Below are positions 51,222 to 61,189 of a stretch of 64,000 nucleotides of DNA, piece by piece (the first letter of the stretch is position 1; the number at the start of each line of letters is the position of its first letter). Source of the stretch: an uncultured Gammaproteobacteria bacterium (lineage in GTDB: Bacteria > Pseudomonadota > Gammaproteobacteria > GCA-002705445 > GCA-002716945); contig CABYTF010000001.1 in assembly GCA_902521725.1 (NCBI GenBank), positions 62,001 to 126,000 on the forward strand, read 5' to 3'. The notes under the pieces were generated by a model. That model searched no databases and was not told the DNA's origin. It saw nothing but the letters and a program-made list of their open reading frames with translations. A program made the translations under genes and the position numbers.

Positions 51222-51578
51222 ATGCCAGATCATCCAGTACCACAAGGAGATGACATCATATTGCCAGATGGAACCAAAGTAGGTTCATGGAATGGTGAGG
51301 ATGTAAAAGACCTTCAGGTAGAGGTCCAAAGAATTATGAAGGAACAAAAAGCAAGCGGAGCCGACAGAAATAACCTGTTGATCCGTTTTGGAATTCCGCA
51401 TATGGATCAGACACCAGATCATCTCAAAACCTTCATCGCCTATGCACTTTGGGGCGTTGACAAAAAAGGTATGTGCCTTACACACAGACGAGCAGACCAC
51501 TTTGAATCAGTTGAAAAAATAAATGAGAAATACGGAAGTGAAACTGCAATGGCTGCTGCACAAAGGCATCGCGACTAA
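51222..51578 (+). CDS. Conserved-looking hypothetical protein (118 aa), own transcription unit
   Basis: Soluble and hydrophilic, with no signal peptide. Composition is balanced, with segments DDIILPDGTKVGSWNGEDV, FGIPHMDQTPDHLKTF, YALWGVDKKGMCLTHRR and a helical C terminus. I do not recognise a family. A strong Shine-Dalgarno (6-base spacing) and a 12-bp hairpin just after the stop define a one-gene unit, which suggests substantial expression. Confidence 0.75.
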   Translation: MPDHPVPQGDDIILPDGTKVGSWNGEDVKDLQVEVQRIMKEQKASGADRNNLLIRFGIPHMDQTPDHLKTFIAYALWGVDKKGMCLTHRRADHFESVEKINEKYGSETAMAAAQRHRD

Positions 51579-51586
51579 CGTGTTAA

Positions 51587-51615
51587 TTTAAAGGGCAGTT
51601 AATCTGCCCTTTAAA
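51587..51615. terminator. 12-bp bidirectional hairpin between convergent genes
   Basis: TTTAAAGGGCAG, loop TTAAT, CTGCCCTTTAAA. It follows the 118-aa gene by 8 bases, and its right arm holds the stop codon of the convergent esterase. AT ends of the stem give short A/T runs on both sides, so it can serve both strands. Confidence 0.7.
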
Positions 51616-52231
51616 GCTTGTCATACATCCATTCACTCAAACTGTTGATCATGCCTTTGCTTATAGTGTGTCCACAATCATCTACATACTCTGTATGAGG
51701 AAGATTGTTTTTTTCTAAAAAACTTACTGACTTCTTGTGAGTTTCAATAGAAATAGTCGTATCATTTTTTCCGTGTGCGACATATATATCTTTATTATGA
51801 TCCACAATATTGATTTTTGAGGCTGACGGGACATATCCAGATATTGCAATTATTCCATCAGCTCTTACATCATTATTTAGTCCCATTGATAGAGAAAGAG
51901 CAGCACCTTGTGAGAAACCACCTAAGTACAATCTCTTCTCCTTATCTATATGTTCATGAAGCGCTTCGGCTAAATTTTTTTTTGAGTTCATTATTCCTTT
52001 ATCATCCTCGACTACAGAACCATTATCTGTTGTTGGTAGTGGATACCAAGACCTTTTACCGTTGTCCATAGGGGCATTTGGCATGACTACATGTAACCTT
52101 CCGTCTAAGTTTAGGTTTAAAAGTTTAATAAATGGCTCAAATCCCCAGTTATTTGCACCATACCCATGAAACCAAATAAGTACGATGTCTGCAGTACTTT
52201 TTTCACCTACAGTAATTACATCTAAGTTCAT
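51611..52231 (-). CDS. Carboxylesterase/phospholipase (Abhydrolase_2 family)
   Basis: 206 residues. Alpha/beta hydrolase with IWFHGYGANNWGFEPF, nucleophile elbow GGFSQGAALSLS, acid in VAHGKNDTTI and histidine in DDCGHTIS. This is the pattern of EstB/acyl-protein thioesterase-like carboxylesterases. No signal peptide, so cytoplasmic; the substrate is not known. Monocistronic and convergent with the 118-aa gene. Confidence 0.9.
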   Translation of the reverse strand: MNLDVITVGEKSTADIVLIWFHGYGANNWGFEPFIKLLNLNLDGRLHVVMPNAPMDNGKRSWYPLPTTDNGSVVEDDKGIMNSKKNLAEALHEHIDKEKRLYLGGFSQGAALSLSMGLNNDVRADGIIAISGYVPSASKINIVDHNKDIYVAHGKNDTTISIETHKKSVSFLEKNNLPHTEYVDDCGHTISKGMINSLSEWMYDKL

Positions 52232-52270
52232 TTATCACAAAACTCCGTTATATGTCAGTATGATTTAGAC

Positions 52271-52276
52271 TATAAT
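52271..52276 (+). promoter_or_regulatory. -10 box for lptM, near-leaderless
   Basis: A perfect TATAAT. The predicted transcription start (52283) is 6 bases before the lptM ATG, too short for a Shine-Dalgarno. No clear -35. Confidence 0.4.
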
Positions 52277-52288
52277 ATAACTAATCAT

Positions 52289-52411
52289 ATGAATAGATAT
52301 AAAAAATTTATTTTACTTATAGTATTGTCTACATCTCTGATGCTTATTTATGGTTGTGGCAACAAAGGCCCACTCTCTCCTGCGGAAAATATCATTTCAA
52401 TTAGTAATTAA
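52289..52411 (+). CDS. lptM: LptM (YifL)-like small lipoprotein
   Basis: 40 residues. A lipoprotein signal (NRYKKFILLIVLSTSLMLIYG) is followed by the lipidated Cys and the LptM signature CGNKGPLSP. LptM helps assemble and oxidise the LptD/LptE complex that exports lipopolysaccharide. Position directly upstream of lysA-dapF-xerC is where the family usually sits. It ends 2 bases before the lysA start. Confidence 0.88.
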   Translation: MNRYKKFILLIVLSTSLMLIYGCGNKGPLSPAENIISISN

Positions 52412-52413
52412 CT

Positions 52414-53649
52414 TTGAAAAGTCTAGAATACAAAAACGATAATCTTTTTTTTGACGGCATAGCGATTGAAGATATTGCGAAGAATATCAAAACCCCGTTT
52501 TATATATATTCAGAGGACTCAATAAAGAAAAACATTAAGGATTACATATCCGACGCCTCTCAAAAAACATTATTTTGTTATTCTGTAAAAGCCAATTCTA
52601 ATTTATCGCTTTTAAAGTTAATTGCATCTCAAGGCATGGGATTTGATGTTGTATCAAAAGGTGAACTCCACCGTGCAATTAAAGCTGGAGCTAATCCAAA
52701 ACGAATAGTTTATTCGGGAGTAGGAAAAACAAAAGAGGAAATTGCATATGCTCTGAATAATAAAATTCTATGTTTCAATGTTGAATCTGAAGAGGAACTA
52801 TTTGCCATTAACTCTCAAGCATCCCTGATGAAACTAAAAGCAGACATATCTATAAGAATTAATCCTGACGTTAAGGTCAAAACACACCCATATATCTCAA
52901 CGGGTATGCGTGAGAACAAATTTGGAATTGCATATGAAGATGCATTTGAAATTTATAAAAAAGCAAAACAACTAGATTCCATTAATATAGTCGGCATCGA
53001 TTTTCATATTGGATCACAGATAATGTCAATAGAACCATACCTAGATTCAATCTCGTCTGTCAAAAAGCTAATACACAAGCTTGACACAATTGATATAAAA
53101 CTTAGTCACATAGATGTTGGTGGAGGTTTAGGAATTAGTTACAAAGGCGAAAAACTTGTAGACAAATCTGAGTACGTAAAAACTATTATTAACTCTCTTT
53201 CAGATTTAGATTTAAATATTATTTTCGAACCAGGACGATCTGTTGTGGGCGACTGTGGAATATTAGTCAGTCAGGTTCAATATGTCAAAGAGTCGAGTGC
53301 AAAAAATTTCCTAATCATAGATGCAAGTATGTCCGAACTTATGCGCCCTCCACTATACGGAGCATACCATGAGATTACGCCAACCAGAAAAAGTGAGATG
53401 CCAAATAAAGTTTACGATGTCGTTGGCCCTGTTTGCGAGAGTAGTGACTTTATAGGCAAAGAGAGAAAACTTAATTGCAAATCAGGTGACTTACTAGTTA
53501 TTCAAGACGTAGGGGCGTATGGTTCAGTATTGTCATCTAATTATAATACTAGACCAAGACCGGCAGAGTATATGATCTCTAACAGTGAAATCAAACTCAT
53601 TAGAACCTCAGACACACTTGATCAAATCATTGAAAACGAAAGTTGTTGA
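52414..53649 (+). CDS. lysA: Diaminopimelate decarboxylase
   Basis: PLP enzyme converting meso-diaminopimelate to lysine. PFYIYSEDSI at the N terminus, PLP-binding Lys59 in CYSVKANSNLSLL, HIGSQI, HIDVGGGLGISY, FEPGRS and GPVCESSDFI. 411 residues is normal. Starts with TTG at 52414. Overlaps the methyltransferase gene by 7 bases. Confidence 0.96.
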   Translation: MKSLEYKNDNLFFDGIAIEDIAKNIKTPFYIYSEDSIKKNIKDYISDASQKTLFCYSVKANSNLSLLKLIASQGMGFDVVSKGELHRAIKAGANPKRIVYSGVGKTKEEIAYALNNKILCFNVESEEELFAINSQASLMKLKADISIRINPDVKVKTHPYISTGMRENKFGIAYEDAFEIYKKAKQLDSINIVGIDFHIGSQIMSIEPYLDSISSVKKLIHKLDTIDIKLSHIDVGGGLGISYKGEKLVDKSEYVKTIINSLSDLDLNIIFEPGRSVVGDCGILVSQVQYVKESSAKNFLIIDASMSELMRPPLYGAYHEITPTRKSEMPNKVYDVVGPVCESSDFIGKERKLNCKSGDLLVIQDVGAYGSVLSSNYNTRPRPAEYMISNSEIKLIRTSDTLDQIIENESC

Positions 53650-54302
53650 AGCGAGTCCCTGAACCAGATTTGATGGAACAAAAAGAACAGGCATATGCCT
53701 ATGCAAATGCTGATTTTTCAAGTTCAAATGAATTATTTTTAGAAAATCTATTTGGATTTTGCTCAATCACAGATGAAACACAAATATTGGATGTTGGATG
53801 TGGTGATGGCGAAATACCAATCGAAATATACAAGAAGACCAAAAGTAAGATAACAGTCCTGGACGGCTCCTCAGCGATGCTTGATGAATTCTCAAAAAAG
53901 ATGAGCGCCAATAATATTGACGATATTAAAATTATTCAAAGAAGGTATGAGGACACACACCTTAAGGAGAAAAGTTTTGATATTCTTATCAGCAACAGTG
54001 TTCTGCACCATGTCAAATCTCCAAAACAGTTTTGGGAAAAATCATTCAAATTAGTCCGACAACAGGGGCATATTGTGTTGATGGATTTATTTCGGCCTTC
54101 TAATGAGCATGAACTTTTAACTATCCTAGATAAATATGGAGGTAACAATCCAGTATTACTTAACGATTTTGAGAATTCTCTTAGAGCCGCTTACACACCT
54201 TATGAAGTTGAGGGACAACTCTCCTCTTTTCCTAACATATCATCTTCTGTAAAAGCTATATCAGATCGTCATTTTTTTGTTACTATAGAAATAAAAAAAT
54301 GA
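53643..54302 (+). CDS. Class I SAM-dependent methyltransferase
   Basis: 219 residues starting at TTG 53643 (an ATG at 53673 is possible, but the upstream RVPEPDLMEQKEQAYAYANADF is a conserved N terminus in this group). SAM motif ILDVGCGDGEIPIEI, then TVLDGSSAML and DILISNSVLHHVKSP. The substrate is unknown. Inserted between lysA and dapF, overlapping both (7 and 4 bases), so it is part of the operon. Confidence 0.82.
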   Translation: MLKRVPEPDLMEQKEQAYAYANADFSSSNELFLENLFGFCSITDETQILDVGCGDGEIPIEIYKKTKSKITVLDGSSAMLDEFSKKMSANNIDDIKIIQRRYEDTHLKEKSFDILISNSVLHHVKSPKQFWEKSFKLVRQQGHIVLMDLFRPSNEHELLTILDKYGGNNPVLLNDFENSLRAAYTPYEVEGQLSSFPNISSSVKAISDRHFFVTIEIKK

Positions 54303-55156
54303 TTCCATATTCAAAACTTAATAGCCATGGTAATGATTTTATATTGGTAGAGAACGATGGGACTAAGCCTTCACTGTCTGTTGATCAAATTAAATATTAC
54401 TCAAAAAGGGACGTAATTGGGTGTGATCAGTTTTTTATTATTAATACATCAAATATAGAGAATATAGTTTGTGATGTTTTTAATCAGGACGGGACAAAAG
54501 CATGTCAATGCGGCAACGGTCTTCGAGCAACAATGTTATACCTTAACAAAAAGTATAATTTAAAGAGAGCAAGGCTCGTTGTTTGTAATCAGGTTTATCA
54601 GGCAGAGTATGATAATGAGTTAATTTCGGTAAACATGGGCAGCCCTATTTATGTAGATAAAATTGATCTACTAAATGAAAGCAAATACTCAATTGAGAAC
54701 GATGGTCTAGTAGTCACGTTGGACGAATTAGATAGTGATTTGAAGTTTTCATTCATACCTCTATCGATTGGCAATGATCACTGTGTAGTTTTTTCACCAG
54801 AGTCCATAAATTATAAGGAGCGAATAAGTGAAATAATTAATGAAATTTACAACGGCACAATGAACATTGGATTTATAAATAATGCTTCTGATTTTATGTC
54901 AGATGATAAAACAATCTTAGATATTATGGTTAATGAGAGAGGAGCCGGCTATACTGATTCGTGTGGTAGTGGAGCTACAGCAGCAGCTATATGTATGTTT
55001 AAACTCTATGAATTAAGTCACGAATCAAGAGTTACTCAGTCTATGATTAGAGTGAAGCAGAAAGGTGGTATATTAGATATTAAGAAGACTTATAACCCAG
55101 ATGAATTTATGTTAATTGGTCCAAGTACTTTTGATGGAGAGGGTGCACTTGAGTAA
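54299..55156 (+). CDS. dapF: Diaminopimelate epimerase
   Basis: Interconverts LL- and meso-diaminopimelate for lysine and peptidoglycan. Starts SKLNSHGNDFILVE. The catalytic cysteines are in ACQCGNGLRAT (Cys71) and DSCGSGATAAAI. The first motif differs from the usual CGNGARC, but the reactive Cys and GNG are kept. 285 residues is normal. Confidence 0.95.
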   Translation: MIPYSKLNSHGNDFILVENDGTKPSLSVDQIKYYSKRDVIGCDQFFIINTSNIENIVCDVFNQDGTKACQCGNGLRATMLYLNKKYNLKRARLVVCNQVYQAEYDNELISVNMGSPIYVDKIDLLNESKYSIENDGLVVTLDELDSDLKFSFIPLSIGNDHCVVFSPESINYKERISEIINEIYNGTMNIGFINNASDFMSDDKTILDIMVNERGAGYTDSCGSGATAAAICMFKLYELSHESRVTQSMIRVKQKGGILDIKKTYNPDEFMLIGPSTFDGEGALE

Positions 55157-56030
55157 AACAGACTCATATATAAGTGATTTTCTAGATTACTTAAAAAACG
55201 AAAAACTATATACAAATGACACCCTCAAAAACTATCAGATCGATCTCAAGCAATTTAATGAATTTTTGCATAGTAAAAATCAAGATTTGTATACTGCAGA
55301 TAGACTCCACATCGAATCTTTTTTTATGAAATTGAATAGCTTAGGACTATCTCCTTCATCGCTTGCAAGAAAAGCATCTACATTAAGATCATATTTTTTA
55401 TTTCTCCTTAAGACATCTGTAATTTCTACTAGTCCAATGATCGATATTAAAACACCAAAATTATCAAAAAAATTACCAAATATCTTATCAATTAGTGACG
55501 TAGATACTCTTTGTAACATTGATGCATCAAGCAGTGTTTCGAAAAGGGATAGAGCAATAATAGAGGTAATGTACAGCTCTGCATTGAGACTGAGCGAGCT
55601 CTCAAGTTTAAATATAGATTCTGTAGATATTGAGTCCAAATGCGTCAAAGTCATAGGTAAAGGAAAGAAAGAGAGAATCCTACCACTGGGAGCAAAGGCC
55701 TCTGAGGCACTATCAGATTGGACCAGCGCAAGATGTGACCTTCGTCCAGTGGATAACGCTCTATTCATAAATAAATTCGGAACTAGATTGTCTAACAGAT
55801 CTATTCAGAACAGGATTAATTTCTGGGTTAAGAAACAAGGCTTGAATTGTAAGATATCACCCCATACATTAAGACATAGTTGTGCAACTCATCTTTTAGA
55901 GGCATCTGGAGATTTGAGGGCAGTCCAAGAATTTTTAGGGCATGAGGACATTAGCACGACACAGATTTACACTAATATGGATTTTGAGCATTTAAATAGA
56001 GTTTATAAGAATAGTCATCCTAGGGCATAG
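55149..56030 (+). CDS. xerC: Tyrosine recombinase XerC
   Basis: Resolves chromosome dimers at dif with XerD and FtsK. N-terminal SAM-like domain ([23 protein letters not shown]). Catalytic residues: Arg in [22 protein letters not shown], and Tyr in [14 protein letters not shown]. The start is taken as TTG at 55149: GGAGAGG lies 6 bases before it, and the TTGAGTAA overlap with the dapF stop copies the recF-gyrB junction. The frame is open further upstream (ATG 55134). Following dapF without a DUF484 gene favours XerC over XerD. Confidence 0.9.
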   Translation: MSKTDSYISDFLDYLKNEKLYTNDTLKNYQIDLKQFNEFLHSKNQDLYTADRLHIESFFMKLNSLGLSPSSLARKASTLRSYFLFLLKTSVISTSPMIDIKTPKLSKKLPNILSISDVDTLCNIDASSSVSKRDRAIIEVMYSSALRLSELSSLNIDSVDIESKCVKVIGKGKKERILPLGAKASEALSDWTSARCDLRPVDNALFINKFGTRLSNRSIQNRINFWVKKQGLNCKISPHTLRHSCATHLLEASGDLRAVQEFLGHEDISTTQIYTNMDFEHLNRVYKNSHPRA

Positions 56031-56032
56031 AT

Positions 56033-56581
56033 ATGAATAATAACGAAAAATTTCATGGCACAACAATAGTTGGAGTACGAAGAGGTAAAGAAGTAGTAGT
56101 CGGTGGCGATGGTCAAGTTACACTAGGAAATACAGTAATGAAAAATAATGCAAAAAAAGTGCGAAGACTTTATAAGGATAATGTTATTGCTGGTTTTGCA
56201 GGTGCAACAGCAGATGCTTTCACACTTTTTGAAAAATTTGAGGGCAAACTTGAAAAGTATAGTGGTCATCTAACTAGATCAGCTGTTGAACTTGCAAAGG
56301 ATTGGCGAACAGATAAGATTCTTCGTAACCTTGAGGCATTACTGATTGTTGCTGATAAGGAGGTATCACTGCTTATATCTGGTAATGGAGATGTTATAGA
56401 GCCCCAAGATTCTATAATCGCTATAGGATCCGGTGGTTCTTTCGCACAATCTGCAGCAAAGGCGTTGTATGACAATACTGAATTATCGGCAGAAGAGATT
56501 GTTAAAAAATCTTTGACCATCGCATCCGATATTTGTATTTACACAAATTCAAATCTTACAATCGAGAAGATAAATGTCTGA
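56033..56581 (+). CDS. hslV: ATP-dependent protease peptidase subunit HslV
   Basis: Threonine-type proteolytic core of the HslVU protease. After a 9-residue propeptide (MNNNEKFHG) the mature enzyme should begin [21 protein letters not shown], with the catalytic N-terminal Thr. [16 protein letters not shown] and [13 protein letters not shown] are family motifs. 182 residues is normal. Overlaps hslU by 8 bases. Confidence 0.97.
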   Translation: MNNNEKFHGTTIVGVRRGKEVVVGGDGQVTLGNTVMKNNAKKVRRLYKDNVIAGFAGATADAFTLFEKFEGKLEKYSGHLTRSAVELAKDWRTDKILRNLEALLIVADKEVSLLISGNGDVIEPQDSIIAIGSGGSFAQSAAKALYDNTELSAEEIVKKSLTIASDICIYTNSNLTIEKINV

Positions 56582-57914
56582 GATGACACCAAGAGAAGTG
56601 GTTCAAGAGCTTGATAAACATATCATCGGTCAGGCCGATGCCAAAAGAGCTGTAGCTATTGCTTTGAGAAATAGATGGAGAAGACTTCAGCTTCCAGAAA
56701 AAATCAGTAACGAGATAACACCAAAAAATATCCTTATGATAGGTCCTACTGGAGTTGGCAAGACTGAAATTGCTCGGAGACTTGCGAAACTCGCACAAGC
56801 GCCTTTTATTAAGGTAGAGGCAACAAAATTTACTGAGGTTGGTTATGTTGGTAAAGAAGTTGATTCAATTATCAGAGATTTAACAGAGATCGGAATCACC
56901 CAAGTCAAGACTAAAGCTATGTCAAAAGTCAAACACAGATCAGAAGAGATAGCTGAGGAGCTAATTCTAGAGAAACTGCTTCCATCTCGTGAAAATGAAC
57001 TAGTCCAGGGTTTAGATACAGCAGATAATACAAACAATAGTGAAACCCGACAGTCCTTGCGCAAGGATTTACGTGAAGGTAAACTCGATGATAAAGAGAT
57101 TGAAATCGATGTGAGTGCATCAATGCCAGCATTTGAAGTAATGGCACCTCCTGGTATGGAAGAGATGACAGATCAGCTACAAGGTATGTTCAAAAACCTC
57201 TCCAGCAATAAAACTAAGTCACAGAAAATGAAAATTAAAGATGCTCTGTCTGTATTAGCTGAACAAGAGGCAAGAAAGCTTGTTAATGAGAATGATTTAA
57301 AACAAGATGCAATAAGGCAAGTTGAACAAAATGGCATAGTGTTCATTGATGAGATTGATAAAGTTGCCTCTAGATCAAATGCCGGAGGTGCAGATGTTTC
57401 CAGGGAGGGAGTTCAGAGAGATCTTTTACCACTAGTCGAAGGATCAACGGTAAACACTAAACATGGCCCTATAAAGACCGACCATATATTATTTATTGCA
57501 TCTGGAGCATTCCATCTGTCAAAACCCTCAGACCTAATACCAGAGTTGCAAGGACGGTTACCAATTAGAGTTGAGCTGAATGCATTATCGGTTGACGATT
57601 TTAAGTCTATCCTTGTTGAACCTGATTATTCACTTACACAACAATATACTTCACTTATGAAGACTGAGGGAGTTGAAATTATTTTTGATCAAAGTGCTAT
57701 AAGCAGACTATCTACAATTGCATGGACTGTTAATGAAAAAACTGAAAACATAGGTGCCAGAAGATTACATACCATCATGGAACGTTTGTTAGAGAATTTA
57801 TCCTTTGATGCAAGTGATATGAAAGAGAGTAAAATTACAATTGATGAGGACTACGTAAATAAGTATCTAAATGAGCTTACCGAAAACGAAGATTTAAGTA
57901 GGTATATATTATGA
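56574..57914 (+). CDS. hslU: ATP-dependent protease ATPase subunit HslU
   Basis: AAA+ unfoldase that feeds Hsl[31 protein letters not shown], Walker [17 protein letters not shown], Walker [12 protein letters not shown], pore-loop region [13 protein letters not shown], and the C terminus [10 protein letters not shown] used to open HslV. 446 residues is normal. Confidence 0.97.
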   Translation: MSEMTPREVVQELDKHIIGQADAKRAVAIALRNRWRRLQLPEKISNEITPKNILMIGPTGVGKTEIARRLAKLAQAPFIKVEATKFTEVGYVGKEVDSIIRDLTEIGITQVKTKAMSKVKHRSEEIAEELILEKLLPSRENELVQGLDTADNTNNSETRQSLRKDLREGKLDDKEIEIDVSASMPAFEVMAPPGMEEMTDQLQGMFKNLSSNKTKSQKMKIKDALSVLAEQEARKLVNENDLKQDAIRQVEQNGIVFIDEIDKVASRSNAGGADVSREGVQRDLLPLVEGSTVNTKHGPIKTDHILFIASGAFHLSKPSDLIPELQGRLPIRVELNALSVDDFKSILVEPDYSLTQQYTSLMKTEGVEIIFDQSAISRLSTIAWTVNEKTENIGARRLHTIMERLLENLSFDASDMKESKITIDEDYVNKYLNELTENEDLSRYIL

Positions 57915-58267
57915 TTAAACCTACAGAACTAAGATATATAAAGAAAACTAACACCCTATCTATTACGTTTGAGGACGGATATAGCAGTGATATAACTTCA
58001 GAATACCTCAGATGTTTCTCGCCTTCCGCTGAGGTAAAGGGGCATGGACCTGGACAAGAAAAACTTCAAATTAACAAAGAAGATGTTGCCATAGATAAAT
58101 TAGAACCAGTAGGTAACTATGCCGTGAGAATTGTATTTGATGACGGACATGATACTGGTCTATATTCATGGGAACATCTCTATAACTTGTGTAAGAATTA
58201 TAAAGAAAACTGGCATAACTATTTAGAGAGATTAAAAGAAGCTGGTCACACTAGGAGAAAGCCATGA
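57911..58267 (+). CDS. DUF971 family protein
   Basis: 118 residues related to the N-terminal domain of gamma-butyrobetaine hydroxylase: [31 protein letters not shown] and [22 protein letters not shown]. Gammaproteobacteria often have this gene directly after hslU. The function is not settled; a role in metal or iron-sulfur handling has been suggested for the family. Overlaps hslU and ridA by 4 bases each. Confidence 0.88.
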   Translation: MIKPTELRYIKKTNTLSITFEDGYSSDITSEYLRCFSPSAEVKGHGPGQEKLQINKEDVAIDKLEPVGNYAVRIVFDDGHDTGLYSWEHLYNLCKNYKENWHNYLERLKEAGHTRRKP

Positions 58268-58647
58268 GCAAAAAAGAAATAGTATGTGAAAAGGCGCCAT
58301 CAGCTATAGGCACGTATTCCCAAGCTGTAATAGCAGGCAATTTTATATTTGTCTCCGGACAAATTCCTCTGGATTACAAAGACATGACTGTTGTGCAGGG
58401 TTCTTTTGAAGAGCAGGTAGAAGTCATAATGCATAGCCTGAGTAATATCGCAGATTCCTCAGGAGCAAGCATAAATGATTGCGTCAAGCTAACGGTTTAC
58501 CTTAAAAATCTCGAAAACTTTTCATCTGTTAATAACGTAATGAAAAAGTATTTGTCTAAACCATATCCATCACGAGCAGCTGTTGAGGTAAGTAGGTTAC
58601 CAAAAGATGTCGAAGTTGAAATCGACGCAGTTATCTTCAAAGAATAA
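58264..58647 (+). CDS. ridA: RidA family reactive intermediate deaminase
   Basis: 127 residues. Hydrolyses reactive enamine/imine products of PLP enzymes. KAPSAIGTYSQAVIAGNFIFVSGQIP at the start and the family signature YPSRAAVEVSRLPKDVEVEIDAV with the substrate-binding Arg. Normal length. Between the DUF971 gene and recG (3-base gap). Confidence 0.94.
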   Translation: MSKKEIVCEKAPSAIGTYSQAVIAGNFIFVSGQIPLDYKDMTVVQGSFEEQVEVIMHSLSNIADSSGASINDCVKLTVYLKNLENFSSVNNVMKKYLSKPYPSRAAVEVSRLPKDVEVEIDAVIFKE

Positions 58648-58650
58648 ATC

Positions 58651-60702
58651 ATGCACAAAAAGCCCGATGATCTCTCAATAAGTGTGGGCTCTTTAAATGG
58701 TGTAGGCCCCAAAACGCTCTCGTTACTCAGACACATAGGTATAAACTCAGTATTTGATTTACTCTCTAGTGTGCCAAAAGAGTTGTGTGACAAATCTGAA
58801 GCTTTATCTTTAGAGAACATAAATCATGGCGACCGTGTTGTTGTATCAGGTGAGATTATTAAAGCAATAAGAACCAAGGGCTTTAAGCCCAACTACATAA
58901 TTACTATAAGAGGAAAAATAGGAACTTTTACAGTAAGGTTTATTCACAAAATTATTATATTTATGAATCTTCAACCCGGGATTAATGTGAGGGTTGATGG
59001 TAAAGTAAAAAAAAATAAAGACAGTATTGAATTCATTCATCCAGAAATAGAAACTTTCGTGGATAATAAGCCTTTGCAGTCTATCATTCCAACATATTCT
59101 CTTAGGGGAGTTATCTCTCAACAAAAGATACGAAAACTAATAGTGCAGGCTTTCAAGATACTTTCAAATAATTATAAGTTTTCTGCACTCGATGATTACT
59201 TCAATGAAAACTTTAGTTGCATGTCCATACTTAAGGCATTCAAAAAACTACATTTCCCTGAAGGAAGCTATGATGATGCATTTGAAGAATATCAAAGAGC
59301 AAAAAAAAGACTTATTTTTGAAGAAGTCTATTTATATAAACATGAATTTCTTGAAAGTTTATTAAAGTATGACAAGAAACAATCATTCGGTATTACTATA
59401 GAATCTAAATTTACAGAAAACTTTATAGAGAGACTGCCTTTCACACTTACAGACGGTCAAAGGAACGCTTTAGATAGAGTCTTTGATTCTTTGCAGTCTA
59501 CTCAGCCGTCAAGAGTATTAATACAGGGAGATGTTGGTTGCGGCAAAACAATAGTAGCGGTTATAGCATGCTTGAATGTTGTAATGAATGGATACCAGTG
59601 TTTAGTTTTAGTCCCAACGGAAGTTTTGTGCAATCAGCATTTTAAAACATTTACATCTCTATTTGATGACATTGGTAAAGTTGTGATGCTGAGTGGCAAG
59701 GATAGCAGTTCAAAAAAGGGAGATATCAAACTTGAACTGAAAAATGGGAAAATATCTATACTTGTTGCAACACATGCACTTTTATATGATGACTATGATT
59801 TTAAAAACTTAGCCCTTGTTGTAATTGACGAGCAACATAAGTTTGGCGTGAAACAGAGAGAACAAATCACATCAAGTTATGCTTATCAACCGCATTTAAT
59901 TTATATGTCTGCTACACCTATCCCAAGAACTTTAGCATTAGTTCTATATGAGAATATGAACTATATAAAAATACCTGATAAGCCCTCTTCGCAAAAAAAG
60001 ACAAAATCTGCTGTATACAGTGACCACAAAAGACAAAAAGTTTATGAGCTTGTACAAGATCATTTAGATAAAGGCGTTCAAACATACTGGGTTTGCACAA
60101 GGGTTGAAGACACAACTGATGATACTCTCCAGTCTGTAAAAATGTTTTCAGAAATAATAAAAAACCAATTCCCAAAATATAGAACTGCTGTACTACATGG
60201 AAAAATATCTTCTGATGAGAAAATTAGGATAATAAATGAATTCCAAAGAGGCAACATAAAAATACTCGTAGCTACAAGTGTAATAGAGGTAGGTATAGAT
60301 TGCCAAAATGCAAACTGTCTCGTAGTAGAGAATTCTGAGATGTTCGGGATATCACAGCTCCATCAATTAAGAGGAAGAGTCGGAAGAGGTAAAGATCAAG
60401 GATATTGTTATTTTATTCATACTGATGACGTTAAAGATGAAACAGTTGAGAAATTAAAATATTTAGAAGTAAATACTTCTGGATTTGATGTAGCAGAGCA
60501 TGACTTAAACACGAGAGGGGCTGGTACATATCTTGGGACAAAACAATCTGGTTTACCTGATAATTATAGAGTTACAAATATAAATGACATCATGAATAAT
60601 ATTCATGAGATAAAGAGTTTTACATATAATCTCCCATCTGCAAAAATCAAAGAGCTTAAAAAAAGATGGAACATAAAAAAAATTGATGAAGTACAACTAT
60701 AG
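58651..60702 (+). CDS. recG: ATP-dependent DNA helicase RecG
   Basis: Remodels stalled forks and branched DNA. N-terminal wedge/OB domain (VGPKTLSLLRHIGINSVFDLL, GDRVVVSGEI). Helicase motifs: Walker A GDVGCGKTIVAV, DEQHKFGVKQR, SATPIPRTLAL, VATSVIEVGIDC, and QLRGRVGRGKDQGYCYF. 683 residues is near the E. coli length (693). Its end overlaps ubiC by about 20 bases. Confidence 0.96.
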   Translation: MHKKPDDLSISVGSLNGVGPKTLSLLRHIGINSVFDLLSSVPKELCDKSEALSLENINHGDRVVVSGEIIKAIRTKGFKPNYIITIRGKIGTFTVRFIHKIIIFMNLQPGINVRVDGKVKKNKDSIEFIHPEIETFVDNKPLQSIIPTYSLRGVISQQKIRKLIVQAFKILSNNYKFSALDDYFNENFSCMSILKAFKKLHFPEGSYDDAFEEYQRAKKRLIFEEVYLYKHEFLESLLKYDKKQSFGITIESKFTENFIERLPFTLTDGQRNALDRVFDSLQSTQPSRVLIQGDVGCGKTIVAVIACLNVVMNGYQCLVLVPTEVLCNQHFKTFTSLFDDIGKVVMLSGKDSSSKKGDIKLELKNGKISILVATHALLYDDYDFKNLALVVIDEQHKFGVKQREQITSSYAYQPHLIYMSATPIPRTLALVLYENMNYIKIPDKPSSQKKTKSAVYSDHKRQKVYELVQDHLDKGVQTYWVCTRVEDTTDDTLQSVKMFSEIIKNQFPKYRTAVLHGKISSDEKIRIINEFQRGNIKILVATSVIEVGIDCQNANCLVVENSEMFGISQLHQLRGRVGRGKDQGYCYFIHTDDVKDETVEKLKYLEVNTSGFDVAEHDLNTRGAGTYLGTKQSGLPDNYRVTNINDIMNNIHEIKSFTYNLPSAKIKELKKRWNIKKIDEVQL

Positions 60703-61189
60703 GAAAAAATGGTTGAGGGAGAGCTCACTCGGGGGTTTACCAAACAACCTAAAAAAATTGTTGATAGATAACTCGTCATTAACAAAAAGGCTAGCAATGA
60801 AAAGCTCCATAAGAGTTTTATCTTCTAAGATGCATCTTACGAAAGAGTGTATTCATACGTCAAAGAGGTACTCTCTAGTAAGAAAAGTTCAGCTCCTAGG
60901 TAAGCTTGAAAAGCCTATTCTGGCGACATCATATACCCCAGTCAATAGGCTTAGAGGGCGACTAATTGCTATTAAATTTCTCAAGGATAGATCTCTAGCT
61001 TCACTTTTATTTAAAAAACCAAAGTTTAAAAAAAAATCAATTGAATATAAAATTTCCCCTGATCATGTGACCCGTTTGACTTATTTCGTGAGAAGAAGTT
61101 TGAGAATCAAAGTAGAAGAAGTTTTCCCAAAAAATAATAATTACCCTGATTTAAGATTAATTGAATGCAGAAGGAACATCGTTTATTGA
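60683..61189 (+). CDS. ubiC: Chorismate-pyruvate lyase (UbiC family)
   Basis: Converts chorismate to 4-hydroxybenzoate, the first step of ubiquinone synthesis. The 168 residues match UbiC length. Recognisable pattern: LKKLLIDNSSLTKRL, YSLVRKVQLLGKLEKPILATSYTPV (with the substrate-binding Arg), LASLLFKK and RRSLRIKVEEVFP (with the conserved Glu). Sequence identity is low, so the call is moderate. It lies after recG rather than next to ubiA. Confidence 0.75.
   Translation: MMKYNYRKKWLRESSLGGLPNNLKKLLIDNSSLTKRLAMKSSIRVLSSKMHLTKECIHTSKRYSLVRKVQLLGKLEKPILATSYTPVNRLRGRLIAIKFLKDRSLASLLFKKPKFKKKSIEYKISPDHVTRLTYFVRRSLRIKVEEVFPKNNNYPDLRLIECRRNIVY

Noticed and set aside
55746-55754. Additional DnaA boxes at 55746 and 59050 area
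   Set aside because: They are 8-of-9 matches inside xerC and recG coding sequence, expected by chance.
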